64,000 nt of DNA from Antitrichia curtipendula. Lineage: Eukaryota > Streptophyta > Bryopsida > Hypnales > Leucodontaceae. The notes below the pieces were generated by a model. It did not search any database. It was given only the letters and a program-made list of their open reading frames with translations, and was not told where the DNA came from. The stretch is from positions 7,068,001 to 7,132,000 of the forward strand of contig OX579642.1 in the NCBI GenBank assembly GCA_951230915.1. Reading direction: 5' to 3'. Position numbers and translations under genes: made by a program. Below, piece by piece: positions 54,884 through 64,000 of this stretch. Each line of letters begins with the position of its first letter. Position 1 is the first letter of the stretch.

Positions 54884-55404
54884 CTTATGTCCAATGACGG
54901 CTATCAATTTCCACGAGCTCCCAATGTCGTCGTGACTACTCTTTGTTCAGAAACTCACTAAACGGGACAAATTACATAAGCTGAAGAACTCCTTTCAAGA
55001 GTAGACAAAGGGGATGTGACGGAGAATGGCACACAAAATAATCTCATGAGCAAGACAAAAATGCTGAATTGAAGAAGAGAGCTCTAATCTTGTGACCCTG
55101 GATGGCAGGCATACCTTTTCCAACTCTAGTTTGGATTCTACATCCACTCCGGCATTCACTACCAGCTCTTCTCTGGAGGGCTTGCTGAGGGATTGAGGGC
55201 TGAGGGCCCTGATGGACGAGGTCAACCAATCATCCTCGTCTACATGTGGTGAAGGTTTACCTTTGTCCTCTTTGTTGGTAGGGTGTTGCAACACCAAAAA
55301 GGGATGTAGTCTGCCATCTTTTTTTTGAATTTTGGTCAAACCCTGGAGCACTTGCGAGGATGATATGCACTTGTCCCCCCACCTCCTTGAATTGTTGAAA
55401 TTAT
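54884..55404 (-). CDS. Hypothetical gene fragment, two candidate exons
   Basis: Candidate exon 55404-55115 starts after a GAATGCAG acceptor and runs 96 open codons to GAAAAG/GTATGC. Legible parts are RRWGDKCISSSQVLQGLTKI, VDEDDWLTSSIRALSPQS and VDVESKLELEK. It is followed in phase by 54940-54884 (SSHDDIGSSWKLIAVIGHK, then a GTAGAA donor). A possible first exon with an ATG at 55682 (MGLQNYHGTMDLHNACK) lies upstream. I do not recognise the protein. The polar, serine-rich composition and donor/acceptor match argue for a real transcript, but this rests on splice-site inspection only. Confidence 0.35.
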
Positions 55405-55778
55405 CTGCATTCGATGAATGACTTTGATGTAAGAATACTCTTACTGCTGAAAATTTTGTGAGCATGGCCTAAATTTCTATTCGAAATATTACATTGCACA
55501 TTTTGATGAAAATTTGTTGATTTACAGTGAATTGTTCTAACCTTTACTAACGTGAAAGGAGAAAAGTGAAGCAAGTACTGTATTGGAAGAGAATTAGGAT
55601 TTGAAATAGCAAAAGTAATGCGGAGAGTCACTTTGCAAGCATTGTGCAAGTCCATGGTACCATGGTAATTTTGCAACCCCATTTAACTATCATAGAGACT
55701 AGAGAGTTGTGAAGATACTGCTCTCAACCTGCACAGACCCATGCAATGAAAATTCGGGGACTATTGCTCAACTACTAA

Positions 55779-56303
55779 GGTAAACCTGCCTATGACAGGC
55801 AAAATAACTGATTTGTCATGTTGCCATTACCAAAAAAATTCTGATTTTTTTTCATACAAAGACAAATTTGAGAAATGAAGGAAGCAACTGGAATTTTATT
55901 TTTTGGACAAAGTATGAATTAGTTATGAATTTCTGAATTGTTCTGCCCAATTGGTCTAAAATAATCTATAGACTATCCCAAATCAGCAAAAAGTGTTTCT
56001 ATAATGGTCATCTTAATTACCACCTAAAGCAATCACCAGATTTTCTAACATGGCCATGACATGAAGGAATAAAAAAAATAACTTTCTATGACAAGTTTAC
56101 ACTAGAAAGGTGTAAGTGTCCTATGATAGTCACTAATAACTCCATGGCCATCTCCTAAGGCATTGATTTTGGCCACTAACCAACCTAATGAAGTCATAAT
56201 CTCATTTATTGACAAAAATCTGAAATGGGTTGATGTAAGGCTGTAATGGGTGGTTTTGTAGATGTCTGCATTAGGTGGTCTGCCTGTCATAGGCAGGTTT
56301 ACA
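55779..56303. mobile_element. Short DNA element with self-complementary ends
   Basis: The left end GGTAAACCTGCCTATGACAG and right end CTGTCATAGGCAGGTTTAC are inverted repeats, and each itself contains the palindrome-like TGCCTATGACAGGCA. A truncated copy lies at 35981-36352 inside the giant hAT element. The target duplication is unclear. Confidence 0.7.
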
Positions 56304-57871
56304 TTACCTCCTCATTGCACTACGGTATAACAAACAATGACGGAATGATTTGCCTAGTGCCATCACACAGAGATATCCTGAGCACAATATTGCAGGGGAC
56401 GTAACAAAAGAGAATAATCAACATAGTGTAGTAGTGCATTGAAAGTTCCTTAGAGGCACCGATGTTCCCAATGAGGGGAGCATAAGCGTGTTTAGAAGGG
56501 GCACACAAAAATTCTACCCTCTATGTACAATGAGATTTAATCCTAAAATGCTACACATTCAAGCCAGAAAGTGTTCAATGGATGACTTTTAAGATTAATA
56601 TTGAGATACAGAATGCACCTATTGGTTCATAAATTAATTCATTTTGAAAAAAATACCTTGGTAATAGGTCTCATCCTTTTAGGGTCAACCCCTTAAGGAC
56701 CAAATATTCAAATTTTGAATAATGAATGAATGCAAACACATTCTAAGCATACAAAAATGTATTTTTCATTTATCAAATTTTTAGAAGATTTTTGTGCTAG
56801 TTCTTTAACATTTGTATAATATAGATTAAAAAGACTTTGCTTTGCAAATATTTTATAATTCAGAGGGTATGAGGAGGTTTGACCTCAAAAAGTAACTTTT
56901 CTTGGTTTAAGAAATGATCTTTCAAAAATGACTTGAATAAATAATAAACTAAAAATCTTTAAAAATTACTATGATTAGAACTTAAAAGAAAAATATTCTT
57001 TTAAAAATAACAAATATTAAATCTATATTTGATTTTAGACAAAGTTTTCAATTTTTGACTTCTAATTTTATTGAAGAATATTGGTTTGTGTACTAATTAA
57101 TCTAACCATACGGATATGAATTACGTATCATCTTCTACAACTATCATTTACGAGTCATCATTTAAATTATTACTCTAAGTTGCATTTCATAATACAGCTT
57201 CACATTGATTTTGGAAATTAAATCTAGATCACCTTTAATCTTGAAAGAGTTAAATACCCTTGCAAGCTCCTTTCAATTACGTAGGGACTAAAAGTGCCAT
57301 CTTTATTAAATGTACATCCAGTTACTCAATATCTATCTTCACTGAAGAAACAATTTTAGAACCTCTACCATAAAAAAAACTTTGACCCTTTTATAACTTT
57401 TACATGCAATATCCAAATGAAACATTTTCTGATAGGCTGAAATTATATTTAAATTGCTAATAATAAAATGTTAAAATTTGACAAGTCTAAAAATAGTAAC
57501 CAATAACTCTGATCTGGCAGTTAAAGTGGCGCTTAGGGGAGTCCCTACCTCAACACCTAATTATTTTTGGAAAATATACTCCCATGTGGGGGGAGGGTGC
57601 ATTGAAATGTTTAGGATTTAGGTCTTGCGTGAGGGGTGCTCATCTCCGCGTTTAGGGTTTGTCCGCAAGCGACTTCGGAGCTTCCCGTCCCGCTCCAGCT
57701 CGTGCTTGCGTGCGTGCCAGAGTTTATTCTCCAAATCGCCTCTCCGCGAGTGCCTGCGGGACGGATTGTTTCGATTTCATGTTGCTGTCAAGATAATCCG
57801 GCTCATGCGCTTTTCCTCTTTCCTTTCCGTCTCGTCTTGCTTGTCGTCGTCCTAGTTGGAGCTTCGTGACG
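56304..57871. other. Intergenic region upstream of the PER1-type gene
   Basis: Short TTAA-type fragment at 56533-56686; an uninterrupted copy of the repeat that is split at 62924, around 56700-56960 (empty site TTCTTTAACATTTG at 56811); a decayed relative of the 9744 MITE at 57370-57550. From about 57600 the DNA is GC-rich with a TTTAGGGTTT telo-box at 57650, likely the promoter and 5' leader of the following gene. Confidence 0.5.
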
Positions 57872-60287
57872 ATGTTGCGAGGAAAGAGCCTCCCGCTGCT
57901 GCTGCTGTCGCTGCTGTTCGTGGTTTCTTCGCTGGTGCTGGTCTGCCGGGCCAGTGATGGCGATCAGCGCGTCGCTTATAAGTACGCGCTCTTCTATTGA
58001 CATTGCAAATTGTCGTTTGTTGGCTTTCTTTGATTCGGTATTGTGGTGTTTTTAGGTTTTTGGAAGGGTTATTGGAGCGAAGACTGTAAGAGGGGACGAC
58101 TGCAGTCTCTTTTTATGTATTTCTGAGATGTATCTTTGATTAGTTATGTGTTTTTTAAAGAGACATTCCAGGGTTGGTATCCCTCGTAAATGATTGCATC
58201 GATTTGTTCAGTTGGCAGTGGAAGCTACATTGCCGAAATCGCATCTTCTCGTTTCTATGTTCCCCTCGCAATTTTGGGGCACTTGAAGTACAGCGACTGT
58301 CTGTCACGGGATCGGGGTATTTTGAAGTTTTTGGAAGGGATGTGTTTTAGGGTGGTTGTGAAATTTTTGGTAATGTAGCTTCCGGTGCCTGTAAATCGAA
58401 TTGATGCATTATACTGCTCTATGAGGGCTACCGACCCTGGAATTACTCTTTACATAACATGCGTTGCTCCTTGGATGTACATATGAGGGATTGGTAGTCC
58501 TCAGACAGCAGTTATTCCGAAATTTATCGCTCTCCACAGAGAAAAACTTCACAGGCGGATGGTGGTTGTGTTATTTTCCTGATAGAGTGGGAATGAAATG
58601 GTCGCTCTGCAGGGCGTGTGTACGAGGCTGTGAGCAGACTGGATGTGTAGATGGCCAGTGCTACAACAGCTGCAACTTTCCGGTAAACGTTGATTTGGAG
58701 GGGAACATTCTTCCCAAAAAGGCAATCAATTCTCCTCATGAGAAGTTCCTGGAGGAGCCATTATACTTGCGGTGGAAGAAATGGGACTGCATTAGTGAGT
58801 GCCGTTACCAGTGCATGCTTCGTGAGGAGCTTGCTCGCGAAGCTGGTACAGAGACTCCAGTCAAATATCACGGAAAATGGCCATTCGTCCGGATCTTCAG
58901 CCTGCAGGTCGGTTCCCTGACAATTTCATTTTAATTACTGGTGCATATGGCTCGGGCACGAGTTTATTTATTCCCTTCCACTGTATATGATCTATCTTTT
59001 TTGCTGTTGCAAGTGTTGTGTTACGAAGTAGCCAGTTATCCTGGCTTTAATGAGAGTGGCCTTCAGTGATGCTTTAGTAATGACTTGTGGTGGTTTGCGC
59101 AATTTAGGAACCAGCTTCGGTGGCATTCTCTGTGTTGAACCTGCTGGTCCACTTCCAAGGGTTCTCCTCGTTTCTGGTACTCATCTACTACAAGCTTCCT
59201 TCTCGTACCAAAGGCCCCTATTACGAATATGTGGGACTTTGGACGATCTACGGCTTACTGTCCATGAATAGCTGGATTTGGAGCACCGTTTTTCACTCGA
59301 GGTGAGCAAATTTTCAACGTCTCTGGACCAAATATTAAAACAAGAATTTGTGAAATGAAATTGGGGACGGTTTTTATTTTTACTTTGACAGCGTTGTGTA
59401 TGTCATTGAGACTGCTATCGGTGGTTATTGGTTCTGTGAACGTTATCACTAGAGATTGTCCGAATATTAGCAGGCTGATTTCGAGACTGCTTGTCCTTAT
59501 CTATCCTTGTAGGGTTTGCAACATTATTTGTTATATACTCGTTGATTGCGAGAGTTGCTGATGAGGGGTGTCAGGGTACATGCTACGCACCAAGGCGGTT
59601 TTCTTCTTGAGCGTCAGTTTACTAAGGTCTACATCATTGAATAGTGATCTGACTTGTTTGTTGATTCCAGAGACATGACATTCACTGAGATGCTGGATTA
59701 TTCATCAGCTATTGCTTTGATTGGTTACTCTTTGATGTTGGCGATCATTCGAACTGGAAATCTGCGGGCTGAAGCGCCTCGAGTAATGGTGGCAGCTCCT
59801 ATAATCGCCTTCATCTCCACTCATATCTTGTATCTCAATCTTTATAAATTTGACTATGGTAAGCTTTTGACAACTGATGTTTCACCTTTATTTTGAATAA
59901 TGTAGTTCTTTGCATTGATACATGAGTAATTCTCTTAATTTTTGTGGATATGATGATGAAAATGCAGGTTTGAATATGATCGTCTGCGTGGTGATAGGCG
60001 CAGCCCAGCTTCTAATCTGGGCAACGTGGGGTTTCCTTACTAGACACCCAGCTCGGTTCAAACTGTGGACTGTAGTATTCGGAGCTGCCTTTGCCATGCT
60101 CTTGGAAGTCTTTGATTTTCCACCTCTATGGGGAATTTTCGACGCCCACGCTATATGGCATGCTACTACTCTGCCCATCACGTATTTGTGGTGGAGCTTC
60201 ATTAAGAGCGACGCAACCTACAGAACAGAAATGTTGGTCAAGAAGGGGTCTTCGGACCTCCAAGAAGAGACCAGGAAAACTCAATAA
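57872..60287 (+). CDS. PER1/PGAP3-like GPI-anchor lipid-remodelling protein
   Basis: Multi-pass membrane hydrolase of the CREST superfamily that removes the sn-2 acyl chain of GPI anchors in the ER/Golgi. Exons are 57872-57981, 58613-58907, 59108-59301, 59671-59858 and 59968-60287; GT-AG borders and phases agree, giving 368 aa. Residues 1-28 form a leucine-rich signal peptide. A cysteine-rich lumenal segment follows (KACVRGCEQTGCVDGQCYNS, WDCISECRYQCM, KYHGKWPFVRIFSLQEPASV). The membrane-spanning part carries the family motifs PYYEYVGLWTIYGLLSMNSW, FHSRDMTFTEMLDYSSA and DAHAIWHATTLPITYLWWSF, including conserved H residues (VFHSRD, AIWHATT) expected at the active site. The length is close to that of plant homologues and no damage is visible. 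Confidence 0.95.
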
Positions 60288-61484
60288 TCATGGAGCCTTT
60301 CCTGAATCCCGCTCATCTGAGTAGTTGGACCATAGCTTCTTTTGATTGGTTGCAATTTGAAGATGTGTAGAGTTCAGAAATAATATTCAGAATCTTGCAC
60401 GGACGATGCTGGCGTGATTGTATTGCTAAAGAAAGGGTTTCGTCGCTTTAGCTGTAGGTCCGCCCTTGCTGTCCAGTATACTGCTATCTACAGATGTAGT
60501 CATTTACTTCCAGGTACTACCAGGCTCTGCGCTGGTTTTCTTAGCATTTTTATTTATTTTTATGCCTGGGTTTAGATAATGCAGCGTCTTTCACTACTTC
60601 AGGTTCTCCTGGTCATGGCAGATGATAGGTTGTGGAGTCTCTTTTTTGACCGGTGGGTCGCAAATGGTCACCGATTCTGAAGGGCTCAACACCCTGAACA
60701 GAAACTCCCATCTGGTGTAAAAATTTTAATTTTTTTGGTGAGATTTTTGCACCCCTTCCAGTGGATTGTCCTGTCGCTGATTTATATTCGTCAACACTAG
60801 AACTGTTACTGCTGAGTGTTTTCTTAGGTTACGTTATAGTAGAACCACCCATTGTTGACCACTTAAGCAATCTGTGCATGTTTTGGAGCATGTTTTGGAG
60901 CAGTATAAGGCATGTAAATTTTCTTCCATGTAGGAAGATAGAAATCAAGGGGATTGCATTTTCTTCTCTAATTTTATGCTTTGAATTGAAATTACTATGA
61001 ATTTTGGAAGCTGTCAGCTGGTCCAAACCTATAGCTGTCATGTAGAGTCTTCCAATGCCAATCATTTGAGAACTATTTTCTGCTCATTGCTTTGGGACAT
61101 GTGTCATGACTCGATTAGTCTTAACTTTGAAAAGGAGAAAAAAAACATTCAAAGCTTTGGTTGAAAATTTATTGCAACCTTGGTTGGACATAGTATACAC
61201 CCTACAGGTTGGGGATGGGTCCCTGGTCGACAATGGGTGGTTCTACCATAGAGTCAATTGTAAAGTAAACTCAGGACCAGGGCTTTGGGGGGTGGGTTGG
61301 GGAGGTGGGGGCTTTCTTAGTGCTTGACTGCACCAGAAAAATAAATCATTTGGCTAAAAAATGACAAAAAAAATAATGTAAAGTTTTCGCCTAAAAACTT
61401 TGGATGAAATCGCCAAATTATAGATGAAAATAGAATTGGAGGTGTGTGATATGTGCAGACTCCTTACTCTCTTACTACTATTAC
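60288..61484. other. 3' flank of the PER1-type gene and spacer
   Basis: This is probable 3' UTR and then intergenic DNA. Weak relatives of the 9744 MITE interior (TCTTCCATGTAGGAAGATAG) appear near 60920. No gene is seen. Confidence 0.4.
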
Positions 61485-61670
61485 AATATTGTTTCAATGG
61501 TTTCCCAGTCCAATATTGAAAGTGCATTACTTGAGTACAAAAGCAGTACTGCAACAATGTAGTTTCAGTGGGAATAGTGCATTTCCATTGAAACTAGATT
61601 GTTATAGTATAGTTTTTGTACAGTAACAATATACTTTCAATATTGGATTGGGAAACCATTGAAACAATAA
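61485..61670. repeat. Foldback (hairpin) element
   Basis: The outer segments ATTGTTTCAATGGTTTCCCA and its complement, each next to CAATATTGAAAGT or its complement, form arms with an imperfect middle. It probably is a palindromic MITE. Confidence 0.75.
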
Positions 61671-62923
61671 TGTTTCAATGGGAGGATACTTCCTCGATGA
61701 AATGTGATATTTTCTATCCAATATATGGATGAATGCTAAAATTTGGAGTACCACTTTTGCACTTCATAGAAAATGAAAGAAAAGCCTTGGTTGGGATTAG
61801 GAATTGGAGTTTGAAAAAAACACAAGACAACTTTTTGGAGCACCAAAAGTGGGGTTTGATGGAATTTGGTTATGTGTTTCTTTATTACGTAGTACTATTC
61901 ATAGTTAAACCTTCCTCTAATACCATTGTTACAACTAGAAATGACCTTTATAATTAACTCTATTTTACCATTCATGGTTGAATATGTAGTGAAATAGTTA
62001 ATTTTTCTAGTTCTTCTCCAATCCAATCAAGTTGCAACAAAGTTAAGGTATAGGATGCTATTTGCTTCACATCAAGCATTCTGACTTATAGTATTTGCAA
62101 GAGTGATTTCTTGGAAAAACAATCCAACTCTCTTAACCCATAAACAACGCTGAGGATGTTTTTTAATTAATGAATGACAAATAATCTCTCCATGTTGGAT
62201 AGATGTACAATCATTCATCTTCCAAATTTTGTGTGAAAAGGAAAGACCTTCTACAATAGTTTGTCTTCCAATGAGTGCTTTTGTATTTTTTAAAGCCCAC
62301 AATTCACACGGTATCAAAACATATCATTTCCATAGTAACCAGCTTGTTGTTTAAAGAGTAATACAGAAGTCAAATTTTATCTTTGTATCAATTTCTTATC
62401 CAATTATGAAGTTAGAGGTGGTGACACAACACTTCTAATACCAAGTAGGAACATACCTTTACACCACTCCCTAAGATGAGTTGTTCTTTGTAACAAGGTC
62501 AATATACAAGAAATTCTATACATTTAAATCATAGGTGATGAAGGACGTTTATAAATTCTAACCTCATGGGCTTATCCCCTTAACTATGTAATGTTCTTGC
62601 GGACACTAAGTGCCCAATGGATGACATAGAATCCTTCTATGTAAGACAGAAAGTGTAAATGTTCATCCTTAGAATTTTGTGTGAAAAGGGAAGATCTTAC
62701 ACACAATAGTTTCATCTCCAATAAGTGCTCTTGGTGTTTTTTTAAGCAAATGATTCACACGGTACTCAAAAGAATGATTTCTAGGATGACCAACTCATCC
62801 TTCTAGAGTTAAGGACTAGGTGTTCATAAGTTGAACAATGGATGAACACAAACACATCCCAAGCATAAAAAAATGTGCATTTTCATCCATCAATTTCTTT
62901 TGCTAGCTTCTTGTGCTATTTCT
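61671..62923. repeat. Family C copies and AT-rich spacer
   Basis: Copies at 62134-62330 (TTAACCCATAAACAACGC start) and 62580-62760 match 12356-12832. The second contains the uninterrupted TTTTTTTAAGCAAATGATTC site. From 62815 another repeat begins that is interrupted at 62924. No gene is seen. Confidence 0.55.
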
Positions 62924-63666
62924 TTAACCACTAAAGGACCAAACTTCCTTTTTGGGCAACATAGCAAATTTGTGTAGCTTACTACAAATGAAATTTCTGT
63001 TTTTATTCTTTGAAATTTCCACACAACATATGCCCAAGAAGTAGCTTTAAGGCCCAACAATTTTCTTAACTTTTGACTACATAGTTAAAAAGTTATGGTA
63101 TGATATGTAATTTCCTTTGAACTATGGGAAGCTTGGGCAATTCCAAAAATTCTTATAAAATCTTTTTTTTTGAAATAAAAAATTGAAATTGGTTCTCTAG
63201 ATTTATGTATACATAAAAAGCTTTGAATCATTCTATTTTGATTAATTAGATGAACGTTATAAAGAGTTTTAGTTTGTGGACAGTTATGAAATCTTTATTC
63301 TAAAATAAACTTTGAAGTTCTTTATTTTATTCAATTTTTATTATTTGTTGAAAAAAATAAAAACATTAGGCTTACATTATCTATTACAACATTACAACCA
63401 TTGGATCGGCATTTTTCAATTCCATAAAAAAAATTCTTATCAATTATGTGTTTTGAATCCTTTTCTACTTCTTTCTACTTATTATTTTTTTCCTATATGT
63501 TGTACAATTTCAAATGATCTGAAATATTTTCACATCTTCTCAAACCAACATACTACAAGATGCTAAAGTTACGTGTTTTCAAAAATATTTTTGTGGTACT
63601 TGTACTAGAAATGGTTGTTTTGGAGCATTTTTGGTAAAAACATAATCCAAAATCTTTAGGGGTTAA
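62924..63666. mobile_element. TTAA-bounded element (family B) nested in another repeat
   Basis: The ends are TTAACCACTAAAGGACC and AAATCTTTAGGGGTTAA. The host repeat reads ATTTCTTTAA before it and TTAACATTTGTATGG after it. The uninterrupted copy at 56808-56825 reads GTTCTTTAACATTTGTAT, so TTAA was duplicated. The interior matches family B. Confidence 0.85.
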
Positions 63667-64000
63667 CATTTGTATGGTATAGATTCTACAGACTTTGTCT
63701 TGCGAATATTCTTCAATTTAAAGAATACCTAGTAGGTCTAGCTTTAAAAAGCACATTTTCATATTCTAGAAATTATTTTTTTAAATTGACTTGTATCAGA
63801 AAAATAAAAATAAAAATAATTGTAAAACTATAAGTATTGAACCTGTAATTGATTTTAGAGAGAATTCTCAAATTTCATTGAAAAATACTGGTTAATTAAG
63901 TGGTTGATCTAACTATGTGGATATGATCTATGAATCTTATTTTACAACTATTTTTTGAAAATGATCATTAAATTATTATTCTAAATTAAATTTATAAAAC
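63667..64000. other. Continuation of the interrupted repeat, AT-rich
   Basis: It matches 56817-57190 in outline (GTATAATATAGATT, GACTTTG, then GATCTAACTATGTGGATATG-like words). Nothing else was seen before the window ends. Confidence 0.5.

Noticed and set aside
57625..57869. Two overlapping serine/arginine- or valine-rich open frames just upstream of the PER1-type gene
   Set aside because: They lie in the GC-rich 5' leader, overlap each other in different frames and have no motif.

Overview
The window is nuclear DNA of a plant-lineage (streptophyte) eukaryote. It has GT-AG introns, a hevein-GH19 chitinase with a proline-rich linker, AAACCCTA telo-box motifs, CCCTAAA telomere-type repeats, and few genes separated by long AT-rich DNA full of DNA transposons. 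I cannot fix the species. The proline-serine linker and the set of transposons suit a non-seed plant or a charophyte alga better than a flowering plant, but that is inference. I recognise no LTR retrotransposon, tRNA gene, rRNA gene or CRISPR array.

Host genes, left to right: (1) a secreted chitin-binding GH19 chitinase, + strand, three exons, 6292-8100; (2) RPP30, the PHP-fold subunit of RNase P/MRP, - strand, five exons, 16778-19010; (3) an ER-lumen cyclophilin, - strand, intronless, 45135-45746; (4) a PER1/PGAP3-type GPI-anchor remodelling enzyme, + strand, five exons, 57872-60287. These four act in unrelated housekeeping or defence pathways and do not form a cluster. A weak, unrecognised multi-exon candidate lies near 54.9-55.4 kb (- strand).

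The striking feature is at 25964-42393: one 16,430-bp insertion with CAGGGTTGTC terminal inverted repeats and a perfect 8-bp target duplication (GAAGAAGT). Those are the hallmarks of a hAT transposon, but it is several times the usual size. Inside are an intact 962-aa hAT transposase, a divergent protein-kinase gene on the opposite strand (two nonsense codons), an intact 764-aa coiled-coil/RING-like gene, and four GC-rich arrays built on a GTCC/GGAC core. The arrays flank the genes in an otherwise AT-rich landscape.

The second theme is a family of non-autonomous elements bounded by TTAA and CCCCTAAA-type inverted repeats. Three copies are inserted into other repeats whose uninterrupted copies are also in this window, so the TTAA duplication can be read directly. 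This points to a piggyBac-like (less likely Kolobok-like) mobiliser. Other mobile DNA includes two Harbinger/Tourist-like MITEs in tandem, a Tc1/mariner foldback element, a full-length Tc1 transposase relic and several hairpin MITEs.

A further hAT-derived gene (20767-23705) has a complete two-exon frame broken only by five TAG codons, a pattern suggesting C-to-T decay at CAG sites. The stretches 47.4-48.8, 49.5-52.4 and 61.7-64.0 kb are AT-rich and repeat-derived or featureless.
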